This document shows, one piece after another, positions 16,738-25,318 of a DNA stretch of 64,000 nucleotides. Made by a program: the position numbers and the translations under genes. The notes below the pieces were generated by a model. The model saw only the letters and a program-made list of their open reading frames with translations, was not told the DNA's origin and did no database searches. How positions within the stretch are numbered: position 1 is the first letter of the stretch; the number at the start of each line of letters is the position of its first letter. Source of the stretch: Aestuariivita boseongensis (lineage in GTDB: Bacteria > Pseudomonadota > Alphaproteobacteria > Rhodobacterales > Rhodobacteraceae); NCBI RefSeq assembly GCF_001262635.1, contig NZ_JXYH01000009.1:38951-102950 (forward strand), read 5' to 3'.

Positions 16738-17466
16738 ATGCAGGGCAAGTTTCAAACGGCGTTAAGCGTGATCTTCCCACCCCGCTGTGTTGGGTGCGGA
16801 TCGCTTGTGGATACGGATTTCCAGCTCTGCGGGTCCTGCTGGGTGCAGACGCCGTTCATCACGGGGCTGGTCTGTGACGGGTGCGGTCTGCCGCTGCACG
16901 GGTCATCCGATGGTCAGACCGTGCAATGCGACGACTGCATGGAGATGCCGCGCCCCTGGAAAGCGGGCCGCGCGGCCTTGCTGTATCAGGACGGCGCACG
17001 GCGCATGGTGCTTGCGCTGAAGCACGGCGGCCGGATGGAAGTGGCGCGCGCTGCAGCGGGCTGGCTGGAGCGTGCGGCGGGCGATCTGCTGCGCCCCGAT
17101 ACGCTGATCGCGCCGATCCCGTTGCACTGGACGCGGCTGTTTCATCGCACCTTCAACCAGTCCGCAGCACTGGCGCAGGCCCTGGCAGACAAAACAGGGT
17201 CGCAGATATGTCCCGATCTGCTGATCCGGCCGAAACGCACCCTTCCGCTGGACCGAAAATCGGTGGCCGAACGGTTTGAGGCGCTGTCCGATGTCATGTC
17301 GGTTCATCCGCGCAGGGCGGGTCTGATCCGGGGCAGGCCGGTTTTGCTGGTCGATGATGTGATGACCTCGGGCGCGACATTTACAGCCGCAGCGCAGTGC
17401 TGCCTGCAGGCCGGAAGCGGTGACGTTTTCGTGCTTGCACTGGCGCGCGTTGCAAAGGACGCCTAA
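16738..17466 (+). CDS. comF: ComF family phosphoribosyltransferase-like protein
   Basis: ComF/GntX family protein of 242 residues. The N-terminus holds two zinc-type cysteine pairs (CVGCGS with CGSCW, and CDGCGLPL with CDDC). The C-terminal half is a type I phosphoribosyltransferase fold with the PRPP loop VLLVDDVMTSGAT. Family members are needed for DNA uptake in naturally competent bacteria, and their enzymatic activity is not known. The ATG at 16738 follows AAGG and places the first cysteine near residue 18. The gene is followed by a glutaredoxin gene 39 bases away. Confidence 0.88.
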   Translation: MQGKFQTALSVIFPPRCVGCGSLVDTDFQLCGSCWVQTPFITGLVCDGCGLPLHGSSDGQTVQCDDCMEMPRPWKAGRAALLYQDGARRMVLALKHGGRMEVARAAAGWLERAAGDLLRPDTLIAPIPLHWTRLFHRTFNQSAALAQALADKTGSQICPDLLIRPKRTLPLDRKSVAERFEALSDVMSVHPRRAGLIRGRPVLLVDDVMTSGATFTAAAQCCLQAGSGDVFVLALARVAKDA

Positions 17467-17505
17467 ATGCCTGACAAGTGATGGGAACCAAAAAGGTCAG
17501 TCAGA

Positions 17506-17763
17506 ATGCAACCGGTTGAAATCTATACCTCGCCGCTCTGCGGGTTTTGTCATGCGGCCAAGCGGCTGCTGACGCAGAAGGGCGTGCGTTTTTCCGAGAT
17601 CGACGTGATGGCCAATCCGGATCGTAAGCCCGAGATGATCCAGCGTGCCAATGGCGGGCGCACCGTGCCGCAGATCTTTATCGGGGACGTCCATGTGGGT
17701 GGCTGTGACGATCTTTACGCGCTGGAGCGCGCGGGCAAGCTGGACGGCTTGCTGGCAGCCTGA
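17506..17763 (+). CDS. grxC: Glutaredoxin 3-type protein
   Basis: Small thiol-disulfide oxidoreductase of 85 residues that uses glutathione. The active site reads CGFC rather than the usual CPYC. The cis-proline TVPQIF and the glutathione-binding GGCDDL are intact. Length and order match GrxC. It overlaps the following amidase gene by one base, and that one overlaps the MarR-type regulator by one base, so the three are probably translated together. The glycine in the active site may alter its redox potential; this is inference. Confidence 0.92.
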   Translation: MQPVEIYTSPLCGFCHAAKRLLTQKGVRFSEIDVMANPDRKPEMIQRANGGRTVPQIFIGDVHVGGCDDLYALERAGKLDGLLAA

Positions 17764-18593
17764 TGCGGGGGGCGCTGGTTCAGCTGACGTCGGGCGATGA
17801 CCCCGAGGCCAACCTGATCCAGACATCCGGCTTCATTGCCGATGCCGCAGCGGGCGGCGCGGAATTTATCCTGACCCCTGAGGTGACGAATTGCGTCTCG
17901 GCCAGCCGCATGCGGCAGAATGAGGTTCTGGCGCATGAGGCCGATGACAAGACGCTGGCCGCTTTGCGCGCGCAAGCGGCGGATCTGGGTATCTGGCTGC
18001 TGATCGGATCGCTTGCGGTGAAGACGGATGATCCGGACGGGCGCTTTGCGAACCGGTCGTTCATGATTGATCCGTCGGGCGAGATCGTCGCGCGATATGA
18101 CAAGATCCATATGTTCGATGTGCAGGTCAGCGCGGAAGAAACCTATCGCGAATCCGCTGGGTACCGGCCGGGGGAAAAGGCGGTGATCGTGCAGACCCCC
18201 TTTGGCCCGGTCGGCATGACGATCTGTTATGACATTCGCTTTCCCTATTTGTATCAGGCGCTTGCCCAGGCTGGCGCGCGCATTCTGACGGTGCCCTCGG
18301 CCTTTTCACCGGTCACTGGTGCAGCGCATTGGGAATCACTTTTGCGGGCCCGCGCGATCGAGACGGGCTGCTATGTTCTGGCCCCGGCCCAAACCGGTAC
18401 GCATCCCGCCACACGCGGCCGGGAGCGCAAAACTTATGGGCATTCTATGGTGATTTCCCCCTGGGGTGAGGTCTTGGTTGATGGTGGGACAGAGCGCGGC
18501 ATTCACTTTTTCGATCTGGATGGTACATCTGTTGACGATGCGCGGCGCAAAGTGCCGTCGCTGACCCATGTGAGACCGTTCGAAGATCCGTAA
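17763..18593 (+). CDS. Nitrilase-superfamily amidohydrolase (Nit/omega-amidase-like)
   Basis: Carbon-nitrogen hydrolase of 276 residues. The Glu-Lys-Cys triad is visible: Glu in LTPEVTN near residue 40, Lys in YDKIHMFD and Cys in MTICYDIRFP. Segments such as RFANRSFMIDPSG and the C-terminal RKTYGHSMVISPWGE are typical of the Nit1/Nit2 branch, which includes omega-amidase and deaminated-glutathione amidase. The neighbouring glutaredoxin gene makes a link with glutathione repair attractive, but context is the only support. It is coupled to the genes on both sides by one-base overlaps. Confidence 0.88.
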   Translation: MRGALVQLTSGDDPEANLIQTSGFIADAAAGGAEFILTPEVTNCVSASRMRQNEVLAHEADDKTLAALRAQAADLGIWLLIGSLAVKTDDPDGRFANRSFMIDPSGEIVARYDKIHMFDVQVSAEETYRESAGYRPGEKAVIVQTPFGPVGMTICYDIRFPYLYQALAQAGARILTVPSAFSPVTGAAHWESLLRARAIETGCYVLAPAQTGTHPATRGRERKTYGHSMVISPWGEVLVDGGTERGIHFFDLDGTSVDDARRKVPSLTHVRPFEDP

Positions 18594-19036
18594 TGCCCGA
18601 AGAGTCCGGCGCCCTTGCCGTCACCCTGTTCAGTGAGATTCTGACCGCCGACCAGCTGTTGCGGAACCGGTTGTCGAAGGTGCTGCCCAAGGGGATGGAG
18701 ATCTCTCATTTTTCGGTTCTGAACCATCTGGCGTTTACCGGGCAGGAACGCAGCCCCGCACAGCTGGCCAAGACGTTTCATGTGACGCGCGGTGCGATGA
18801 CGAACACGCTGTCCCGGCTGGAATGGGCGGGATATGTGCATATCCGGCCCGACTGGGACGACGCGCGACGCAAGATGGTGGCGATCAGCCCGGCGGGTCG
18901 GCGCGCACGGGATCAGGCAATATCCTCCATCACGCCGCTGCTGAACGAGGTCGTTGGCGATCTGGGCAGCGACAAGGTGCGCGCCGCGCTGCCGATTTTG
19001 CGAGAGCTCCGAGGCAAACTGGAAAGCGAGGCTTGA
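18593..19036 (+). CDS. MarR family transcriptional regulator
   Basis: Winged-helix regulator of 147 residues. The DNA-binding part runs from ISHFSVLNHLA through SPAQLAKTFHVTRGAMTNTL (recognition helix) to the wing at DWDDARRKMVAISPAG. The flanking helices would form the dimer. MarR proteins usually bind 16-20 base palindromes and respond to small ligands. The gene is coupled to the amidase gene (TAATG). A perfect 18-base palindrome lies 179 bases after its stop, before lrgA, and is a candidate binding site, though nothing proves this. Confidence 0.9.
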   Translation: MPEESGALAVTLFSEILTADQLLRNRLSKVLPKGMEISHFSVLNHLAFTGQERSPAQLAKTFHVTRGAMTNTLSRLEWAGYVHIRPDWDDARRKMVAISPAGRRARDQAISSITPLLNEVVGDLGSDKVRAALPILRELRGKLESEA

Positions 19037-19120
19037 GGCCATCATCGGGCTTTGCCCGTTAACCTGACAAAGAAATTGGTTAACGGCTCTGTCTTGCAGA
19101 GATTCGGCGGCATGATTTGC

Positions 19121-19164
19121 GTGCACATGCCGTGCACAACGTGTGCTCCGCTTGTGCACCGGAT
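19121..19164 (+). repeat. Four tandem 11-base units beginning GTGC
   Basis: The hexamer GTGCAC occurs at 19121, 19132 and 19154, and GTGCTC at 19143, exactly 11 bases apart each time, with unrelated five-base spacers. Direct repeats in phase with one helical turn are how OmpR/PhoB-type response regulators bind. The binder here is unknown. Confidence 0.65.
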
Positions 19165-19214
19165 CCTGCAGGCGGTGAAAAGGTTGAGCCGCCGTCCAGT
19201 GAGGTTAACGGCGT

Positions 19215-19232
19215 ATCAACACGCGTGTTGAT
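19215..19232 (+). promoter_or_regulatory. Perfect 18-base palindrome, candidate operator
   Basis: ATCAACACGCGTGTTGAT is a perfect inverted repeat. It lies between the MarR-type gene and lrgA, 160 bases before the lrgA start. Size and symmetry suit a dimeric regulator such as MarR. The role is inferred. Confidence 0.55.
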
Positions 19233-19391
19233 GTCATCCGCTGTGGCAAAGCGGTGTCAGGCTGGCTGGTGGCCAAAGCAGACTGATCCGCGAAGATACG
19301 CCAAGCGAGATGTGTCGTCTTTTCCCTGTTTCCGTTTGACAGCACCTTTCAGCTTGCCGTCGGCCTTAATCAAAGCCAGCCTGCTTGTATC

Positions 19392-19754
19392 ATGAAAACG
19401 ATGCTTCCTACTTTGGGTCTGCTTCTTGGCTGTCAGTTATGTGGCGAGGTCGCAGCACGTGGTCTGGGCCTGCCGATACCGGGTCCTGTTCTTGGTCTGG
19501 TTCTGATGATCGCGATCTTGCGGACATGGCCCGCTGCCGCCGCGCAGATCCGCGCAACCGTTGGGGTCATCCTTGCGAACCTGTCTTTGATGTTCGTCCC
19601 TGCAGGGGTCGGGGTGATTGGCAATCTCGACGTATTGGCGGATGACTGGTTCGCCCTGCTGGTCATATTGACGGTATCAACCCTTCTGGCGATGTGTGCG
19701 GCTGTCACCACGTTCATCGGTGTCAGCAAGCTGATCGGGGGGCCGCCGGAATGA
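19392..19754 (+). CDS. lrgA: CidA/LrgA family membrane protein
   Basis: Small membrane protein of 120 residues with four predicted helices, typical of the CidA/LrgA group. The segment GLPIPGPVLGLVLM near residues 26-39 is the family hallmark. These proteins have been compared with phage holins in staphylococci, and with LrgB have been linked to glycolate or pyruvate transport in plants and bacilli. The stop overlaps the lrgB start (ATGA), so the two are produced together. A repeat-rich promoter region precedes it. Confidence 0.87.
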   Translation: MKTMLPTLGLLLGCQLCGEVAARGLGLPIPGPVLGLVLMIAILRTWPAAAAQIRATVGVILANLSLMFVPAGVGVIGNLDVLADDWFALLVILTVSTLLAMCAAVTTFIGVSKLIGGPPE

Positions 19755-20467
19755 ACGCCGCGGCAGATCTTTGGAGCTATCTTTCAGCGACGCCCCTTAC
19801 ATGGCTGACAGTGACCATTCTGGCCTATCTTGCGGCCGATGCCGCTGCGCGCGCCTTGCGCAATGCACCCTGGGCCAATCCCGTTCTTTTCTCGGTTCTT
19901 TTGATCGCACCGGTCCTGTGGGCGACCGAGACGGATTACGCTGCTTACTTCGAAGGTGCACAGTTCATTCATTTCCTTCTTGGTCCCGCCACCGTCGCAT
20001 TGGCGTTGCCACTGTGGGACAACAGGGACATGATCAAGCGTTCGGTTGCGCCCATTCTTCTGGCCCTGTTTGTCGGATCATTTGTCGCGGCGGGATCGGC
20101 CATTCTGCTTGCGCGCGCGTTTGCGCTGCCGACCGAAGTTATTCTTTCGCTTGCACCCAAGTCGACAACGGCGCCCGTGGCACTTGGGGTGTCCGAAGCC
20201 GTTGGCGGCATTCCCACTTTGACGGCAGTTCTGGTGATTCTGACGGGTGTGATCGGGGCCGTCACCGTGACGCCGCTGATGAACATGCTTCGCATATCGG
20301 ACTGGCGTGCCCGGGGATTTGCCGTAGGAGTGGCCGCCCACGGCATAGGAACGGCGCGTGCGTTTCAGGTGAACGAGGTCGCAGGTGCCTATGCCGGCAT
20401 TGCCATGGCGCTGAACGCCCTTCTGACCAGCCTGATCGTGCCGGCTCTTGTGCGCTGGTTCATGTGA
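19751..20467 (+). CDS. lrgB: LrgB family membrane protein
   Basis: Partner of LrgA, 238 residues with about six to seven membrane helices. The family block SLAPKSTTAPVALGVSEAVG near residue 135 and the HGIGTARAFQ segment near 200 are clear. LrgAB and its plant fusion PLGG1 export or import small organic acids such as glycolate or pyruvate in several organisms, whereas older work stressed a role in autolysis. Which applies here is not visible. The ATG at 19751 overlaps the lrgA stop. The 145 bases after the gene contain no clear terminator. Confidence 0.88.
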   Translation: MNAAADLWSYLSATPLTWLTVTILAYLAADAAARALRNAPWANPVLFSVLLIAPVLWATETDYAAYFEGAQFIHFLLGPATVALALPLWDNRDMIKRSVAPILLALFVGSFVAAGSAILLARAFALPTEVILSLAPKSTTAPVALGVSEAVGGIPTLTAVLVILTGVIGAVTVTPLMNMLRISDWRARGFAVGVAAHGIGTARAFQVNEVAGAYAGIAMALNALLTSLIVPALVRWFM

Positions 20468-20612
20468 AACACGCATGCGCAAAGGCCGCGCCTTGAGCAG
20501 AGTCATCGCAAACCCGGATTGATCGTTCAGCCCGGCTGCGGCTGTCCAGCCACCGCGAAGATTTCGAAACAATGCCATATTGCTGACAGCTTTGTTGACC
20601 AAGGCTGTTTGC

Positions 20613-21626
20613 ATGGAGCAGTACGCAAACACCCTTTCTGAATTTCTGTCTGTGGTCGCCGGTCCGACAAGCCGGTTGTGGCCCGTCTATTTGCTGGTCA
20701 CGCTGGGTCTCTGCATGATCATCTACCGACAACAGGCAGTGCGGACATCTTTCGTGAAGTGGCTGTTTCCCAAGTCCATTTATTTCCACGCGTCGCACAT
20801 CGTGGATCTGAAAGTGTTCGTCCTGAACCGGATATTTACGGCCATTGGAATGTTCAATGTGGTGGTGTTCAGCCCGATCGTCGCCTTGGCCATCGTCAAT
20901 ATGTTTGGCGCCGGGGGCACGGAAGATCCTTTGCATCCGGTGCTGATTGCGATCCTGCTGCTGATGGCTGGCGACTTCGCGACCTATTGGGTGCACCGGG
21001 TGCATCATGAAAGCCGCATCATATGGCCGTTTCATTCGCTGCACCATTCGGCCGAGGTGATGACGCCCATCACTGTGTATCGCAAACATCCGATATATGA
21101 TCTGATCTCGTCCTTTGTGCGCGGTGTACTGATCGGTGGGCTGCAGGGCGTGATGCTGTGCGTATTCGATCAGGCCCCAACGGCGGCCACAATTGCCGGT
21201 GTGAATGCGTGTTACATCCTGTTCAACATTGCCGGGTCCAACCTGCGCCACAGTCATGTCTGGCTGAGCTTTGGGCCGGTGATCGAACATATCTTCATCT
21301 CTCCGGCGCAGCATCAGATCCATCATTCGCTGGATCCGCGTCATCACAACAAGAACTACGGTGAGGTTCTGGCCATCTGGGATTGGATGTTCGGCACGCT
21401 GTATGTCCCGCGCCAGCGGGAGACGGTTGAATTCGGTCTGGGCGACCGCCATGGCAACCGGATCGCGCAGCCCCATGACAGCCTGAGCGCTGCGATGGTT
21501 GTGCCGGTGCGGGACAGTCTGCGTCAGATCGCCAAACTATTGGGGATGCGCCGGTATCGCATGAGCGCAGGCGAGGGGGCGGCCGCGACGGCCACGCCCG
21601 AAACCCCTTCCACACCGGCCGAGTAG
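20613..21626 (+). CDS. Sterol desaturase / fatty acid hydroxylase family protein
   Basis: Membrane-bound di-iron oxygenase of 337 residues. The histidine clusters that hold iron are all present: HRVHHE near residue 130, HSLHHSAEVM, HSHV, and QHQIHHSLDPRHH near residue 240, spread between four to five membrane helices. Family members hydroxylate or desaturate lipids such as sterols, carotenoids and ornithine lipids. The lipid used here is not readable. The ATG at 20613 was taken; a TTG at 20580 would add 11 residues. The next gene, an acyltransferase, follows after four bases, which suggests that both act in one lipid or glycan modification route. Confidence 0.88.
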   Translation: MEQYANTLSEFLSVVAGPTSRLWPVYLLVTLGLCMIIYRQQAVRTSFVKWLFPKSIYFHASHIVDLKVFVLNRIFTAIGMFNVVVFSPIVALAIVNMFGAGGTEDPLHPVLIAILLLMAGDFATYWVHRVHHESRIIWPFHSLHHSAEVMTPITVYRKHPIYDLISSFVRGVLIGGLQGVMLCVFDQAPTAATIAGVNACYILFNIAGSNLRHSHVWLSFGPVIEHIFISPAQHQIHHSLDPRHHNKNYGEVLAIWDWMFGTLYVPRQRETVEFGLGDRHGNRIAQPHDSLSAAMVVPVRDSLRQIAKLLGMRRYRMSAGEGAAATATPETPSTPAE

Positions 21627-21630
21627 CGTC

Positions 21631-22749
21631 GTGTCGCGGGGTTTCTCTGTCTATCTTGATGCGGTCCGCTTTGCCGCGGCCATGCTGGTTCTGTTTTCGC
21701 ATTTCGCCTATCCGCGCTTCAGCGATGGCCGCTGGCTGTGGGTGCGCGAGCTGAACCTGGGCAGCGATGCCGTGGTGATGTTCTTTGTTCTGTCCGGGCT
21801 TGTGATCAGCCATGTGGTGCAGAACACGCCCGGGCGTCCGGGAAAGTTCGCCTTTGATCGTGTCACGCGGCTTTTGTCGGTTGCGCTCCCGGCGCTGGTT
21901 TTCGGCTTTGTGCTTGACCGGCTGGGAACGCAGATTGCGCCTCAGGTCTATCCAGGGTGGGTTTATGCCTACACGCCGCTTTGGGAAATCCTGCTGCGCG
22001 GCCTGACTTTTTCAAATGAGTGGGCGGGGTTGGCCACGCGGCTTGGCAGCAACGGGCCCTTCTGGTCGCTGAGTTACGAGGCGGCGTATTACGCGCTGTT
22101 CGGGATCGCGATCTATACGCAGGGGGCGCGGCGTATCGTTCTTCTGGCGCTGGGCGGCTGGGTGTTTGGTCTGAACATCCTGCTGTTGCTGCCCGCGTGG
22201 CTGTTGGGCGTTGCGGTGCACAGGTTCATCTTGAGTGACCGTGTTCCCAGCGGGCAGGTTGCTGCCGCCTTCGCGATCCTGCCGCTGCTGGCGTATGTGA
22301 TCGCGCTTTATCTTGGTGTACCTGATCTGTTGCGCGCCCCGATTGCGGCCTATGACGCCGTTTTGCGGTTCTCGGACGAATTCATCTGGAACAACCTTCT
22401 GGCCGTTCTGATGGCGTTGCACCTTCTGGGGATGGCCGGCATTTTGCGGCAGCGTCAATCCATGCGCCATGCCACGCAGATCCGCTGGCTGGCGGGGGGG
22501 AGTTTCTCGCTCTACCTGGTGCATTACCCGGTTTTGCAGATGCTTGCGGCCTTTGGTTTTGCCAGCGCGACCCTGCTTGAGGACGCGCTGCTGATCGGTA
22601 TGACCCTGGCGATCTGTTACGGCTTTGCAGCGCTGTTCGAGCGGCGGTTGGCCGCGGTCCGGCAAGCCTTGCTTCGCCTGCGTCCCAAGGCTGGACTATC
22701 CGCTGACACCGGCTTCAAGCAGGCTTCAGCGCCGCCGTCACGTAGTTGA
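21631..22749 (+). CDS. Acyltransferase 3 family membrane protein
   Basis: Integral membrane O-acyltransferase of 372 residues with about ten helices. The N-terminus [25 protein letters not shown] gives the family pattern, with [13 protein letters not shown] holding the conserved Arg and His. Later helices include [11 protein letters not shown], the usual C-terminal block. These enzymes move acetyl or succinyl groups onto sugars of LPS, capsule or antibiotics. A GTG start follows the hydroxylase gene by four bases with no ribosome site, so it is probably coupled. Its last 35 bases overlap the end of ubiG on the other strand. Confidence 0.87.
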   Translation: MSRGFSVYLDAVRFAAAMLVLFSHFAYPRFSDGRWLWVRELNLGSDAVVMFFVLSGLVISHVVQNTPGRPGKFAFDRVTRLLSVALPALVFGFVLDRLGTQIAPQVYPGWVYAYTPLWEILLRGLTFSNEWAGLATRLGSNGPFWSLSYEAAYYALFGIAIYTQGARRIVLLALGGWVFGLNILLLLPAWLLGVAVHRFILSDRVPSGQVAAAFAILPLLAYVIALYLGVPDLLRAPIAAYDAVLRFSDEFIWNNLLAVLMALHLLGMAGILRQRQSMRHATQIRWLAGGSFSLYLVHYPVLQMLAAFGFASATLLEDALLIGMTLAICYGFAALFERRLAAVRQALLRLRPKAGLSADTGFKQASAPPSRS

Positions 22750-23461
22750 CGCTGAGATCGCGGTCAGAGATTTTCCAGCTCCAGCTGACGGGGTTGAAGA
22801 CGAACCCCTTGCGGTCGACCGGATTCAGACCGGCATCGCGCATCAGGTCGAACAGCTCATCGGGCGTGATGAACTTGTTCCATTCATGCGTGCCCTTTGG
22901 CAGCCAGCGCATCACCACTTCGGCCCCGAAGATCGCCATGACATAGCTTTTGGGATTGCGGTTGATCGTGGAACAGATGTGCAGCCCTCCGGGCTTCAGA
23001 AGCCGTTGGCAGGCGGTCAGATAGCTGATGGGGCTGGCGACGTGTTCGACCACCTCCATATTCAGAACCACGTCGAATTGTTCGCCCGCGGCGGCCATGT
23101 CTTCGGCGGTGGTGTGGCGGTAATCAATATCCAGCCCGGATTGTTCTGCGTGCACTTTCGCCACGGGGATATTTCGTTCGGCGGCATCGGCCCCCACAAC
23201 ATCGGCACCCAGCCGGGCCATGGGTTCACACAGCAGCCCGCCGCCGCAACCGATATCGAGGATACGCAGACCTTTGAACGGTTCAGGCTGGCTCAGATCG
23301 CGGTCAAATTCTCCGGCTATCTGAGTCGTAATATAGTCTAGGCGGCAGGGGTTGAGCATGTGCAGCGGTTTGAATTTGCCGTTCACATCCCACCATTCCG
23401 CAGCCATCGCCTCGAATTTAGCGATTTCACCCGGGTCAACGGTGGTTTGTTGCGCTTGCAT
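22715..23461 (-). CDS. ubiG: Ubiquinone biosynthesis O-methyltransferase
   Basis: SAM-dependent enzyme that performs both O-methylations of the ubiquinone ring. The 248-residue form has the SAM loop [16 protein letters not shown] (near residues 67-82), then [16 protein letters not shown] and LLKPGG, and the family insert [12 protein letters not shown]. The ATG at 23461 has GGAG six bases upstream; an ATG at 23473 would add four residues. The 3' end overlaps the acyltransferase gene by 35 bases, convergently. The start is 49 bases from the divergent proline iminopeptidase gene; a CTATATAG palindrome between them could serve as -10 for both directions. Confidence 0.94.
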   Translation of the reverse strand: MQAQQTTVDPGEIAKFEAMAAEWWDVNGKFKPLHMLNPCRLDYITTQIAGEFDRDLSQPEPFKGLRILDIGCGGGLLCEPMARLGADVVGADAAERNIPVAKVHAEQSGLDIDYRHTTAEDMAAAGEQFDVVLNMEVVEHVASPISYLTACQRLLKPGGLHICSTINRNPKSYVMAIFGAEVVMRWLPKGTHEWNKFITPDELFDLMRDAGLNPVDRKGFVFNPVSWSWKISDRDLSVNYVTAALKPA

Positions 23462-23510
23462 TCCTGTCTCCATGTGCTCTTTTGTCCGTCGCGGACTATA
23501 TAGGTCAGTA

Positions 23511-24488
23511 ATGGACAAATTCTTGGATCAAAAGCGCGCAATGCAGTATCTGTACCCGCCGATCGACCCGTTCGATCAGCGGATGCTGGACGTGGGCAAT
23601 GGTCACCAGATTTATGTCGAACAATGTGGGGAGCCGAACGGCATCCCGGTTGTGGTCTTGCATGGCGGTCCCGGGGGCGGATGCAGCCCGGCGATGCGGC
23701 GCTATTTCGATCCGCGTGTCTATCGTGTGATTCTGTTTGATCAGCGCGGGTGTGGGCGGTCGCGGCCCCATGCGTCGGTGACCCACAACACCACATGGCA
23801 TCTGGTCGAGGATATCGAGGCGATCCGCCGGGCACTGGGCATTGATGCGTGGTGCGTCTTTGGCGGCAGCTGGGGCGCGACCCTGTCGCTGGTTTATGCG
23901 CAAGAACATCCCGACCGCGTGTTGCGGCTGATCCTGCGCGGTGTGTTCCTGATGACCAAGGCCGAGCTGGATTGGTTCTATGGCGGCGGCGCGGGCAAGT
24001 TCTGGCCCGAGACATGGTCGCGGTTTGTATCGCTGATTCCACAGGATGAACGCGATGACTTGATCCGCGCCTATAACCGGCGGCTGTTTTCCGGCGATCT
24101 GTCGTTGGAGACGCGCTATGCCCGCGCCTGGTCAGCCTGGGAGAATGCGCTGGCGTCGATTCATTCGAACGGCTCATCTGGGGAAAGCCCTGGGGATTAT
24201 GCGCGCGCCTTTGCGCGGCTTGAGAACCATTACTTCATCAATGGCGGGTTTCTGGAGTTTGATGGGCAGATCCTGGCGCATATGGGCCGGATCTCTCACA
24301 TCCCCGGTGTGATCGTGCAGGGGCGGTATGACATGATTTGCCCGCCGACTTCCGCCTATCGGTTGGCAGAGCTGTGGCCGGCCTGTGAGCTGAAGATGAT
24401 CCGGAATGCGGGGCATGCTTTGTCTGAACCGGGGATCAGTGCCGAATTGGTACGCACGATGGATCAGATTGCGGAGGATGTTCTGTAA
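23511..24488 (+). CDS. pip: Prolyl aminopeptidase
   Basis: Alpha/beta-hydrolase of 325 residues that removes N-terminal proline from peptides in the cytoplasm. Visible are the oxyanion loop [10 protein letters not shown], the DQRGCGRS block, the nucleophile in [10 protein letters not shown] (about residue 114), and the late Asp and His in GRYDMICP and [10 protein letters not shown]. Length and motifs match the monomeric Pip family. The ATG at 23511 is divergent from ubiG. Its stop overlaps the start of the next gene by one base (TAATG). Confidence 0.94.
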   Translation: MDKFLDQKRAMQYLYPPIDPFDQRMLDVGNGHQIYVEQCGEPNGIPVVVLHGGPGGGCSPAMRRYFDPRVYRVILFDQRGCGRSRPHASVTHNTTWHLVEDIEAIRRALGIDAWCVFGGSWGATLSLVYAQEHPDRVLRLILRGVFLMTKAELDWFYGGGAGKFWPETWSRFVSLIPQDERDDLIRAYNRRLFSGDLSLETRYARAWSAWENALASIHSNGSSGESPGDYARAFARLENHYFINGGFLEFDGQILAHMGRISHIPGVIVQGRYDMICPPTSAYRLAELWPACELKMIRNAGHALSEPGISAELVRTMDQIAEDVL

Positions 24489-25312
24489 TGTCCCGTCTGG
24501 ATCGTCGTGCCCTATTCACTTCTGGTGCTGCTGCTGCGCTTTTGGCGGCCTCGGGTGTTTCGTTGCAGGCCGCACCCCGCCGGGGTGGGCGGTTGCGCTT
24601 GGCCGTGCCACGGGCGGATGCACGGTTTGAGGCTGCGGTGCGCGGGGCGGTTTATGACACGCTGACCGAGGTGGGGCCGGATGGGCTGTTGCGCGGGGAA
24701 TTGGCGGCGCGCTGGACCAGCGATGTGCATGGGGCGGATTGGGTGATCGATCTGCGCCCGGATGCGCGGTTTCACGATGAACGGGCGTTTGAGGCCGAGG
24801 ATGCGGCGCAGTCTCTGAGCCTGTACGATCTGGCGGCGGATATTGATGTGGACGGTGCGCACCGGCTGCGCTTGCGCTTGGATGAGCCGAACCCACAGCT
24901 GCCCTATCTGCTGGCCGATCCTGCGTTGATCATGCTGCCCGGCGGTCAGATGGCCGATGCGCCGACGGGCACGGGCCTGTATCAGGTGCAGCGGTACCAG
25001 AGTGACCGCCACTTCCTGGGCCGCCGTGTGCAGCCGCATTACAAGGACGGGCAGGCGGGTTGGTTTGATGAGGTTGAGATTGCCGTGATCCCCGACCCCG
25101 CCGTGCGGGCGGAGGCGTTGCGCGATGGGTTTGTCGATGTCGCCGATTTGCCGCAAGCGGAGGGTCTGGGCGATACGTCTGCCCTGATCCTGCGCCCGGA
25201 TGCGGAGACCATTGAATTGGCCGCGCGCGAAGGCATGGGCGTGCCGAAACAGCTGGGCCGCCGCGCGCCGTTGGACGATGGGCGGATCGCGCAGCGGTGG
25301 TGGATGGTTTAG
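24488..25312 (+). CDS. Short solute-binding protein-like (SBP family 5), half length
   Basis: Exported protein of 274 residues that resembles the first part of family 5 peptide-binding proteins. The signal RLDRRALFTSGAAAALLAASG may be Tat-type. Next come RRGGRLRLAVPRAD, VYDTLTEVGPDG, DWVIDLRPDARFHD and GTGLYQVQRYQSD, all typical of lobe I of that family. Family members usually have about 500 residues, and the second lobe with the rest of the peptide site is absent. The reading frame is open and ends cleanly, with no visible remains after the stop. No transporter genes lie nearby. It is coupled to pip, so a link with proline peptides is possible but unproven. Confidence 0.72.
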   Translation: MSRLDRRALFTSGAAAALLAASGVSLQAAPRRGGRLRLAVPRADARFEAAVRGAVYDTLTEVGPDGLLRGELAARWTSDVHGADWVIDLRPDARFHDERAFEAEDAAQSLSLYDLAADIDVDGAHRLRLRLDEPNPQLPYLLADPALIMLPGGQMADAPTGTGLYQVQRYQSDRHFLGRRVQPHYKDGQAGWFDEVEIAVIPDPAVRAEALRDGFVDVADLPQAEGLGDTSALILRPDAETIELAAREGMGVPKQLGRRAPLDDGRIAQRWWMV

Positions 25313-25318
25313 CGAACT

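Larger units (their letters stand above)
19037..19391 (+). other. 355-base repeat-rich region before lrgAB, no gene
   Basis: No convincing coding sequence is present. From left to right it holds a five-pair hairpin (CGGGC/GCCCG at 19046-19058), two GTTAAC hexamers 21 bases apart (19058, 19079), a four-unit 11-base tandem array (19121-19164) and an 18-base perfect palindrome (19215-19232). A TTGACA near 19338 has no fitting -10 partner. The density of repeats suggests a regulated promoter for lrgAB. A 92-codon open frame at 19117-19395 has no family features. Confidence 0.6.

Noticed and set aside
19058..19084. Two GTTAAC sites as a CtrA binding site
   Set aside because: CtrA needs TTAA pairs seven bases apart. 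Here the TTAA cores are separated by 17 bases.
19117..19395. A 92-codon open frame in the region before lrgA
   Set aside because: No ribosome site or domain, and it runs through the repeats and the palindrome into the lrgA start. The region looks regulatory.
23352..23510. A 53-residue N-terminal extension of the proline iminopeptidase
   Set aside because: It overlaps the ubiG start on the other strand and has no family similarity. The ATG at 23511 gives the normal length.
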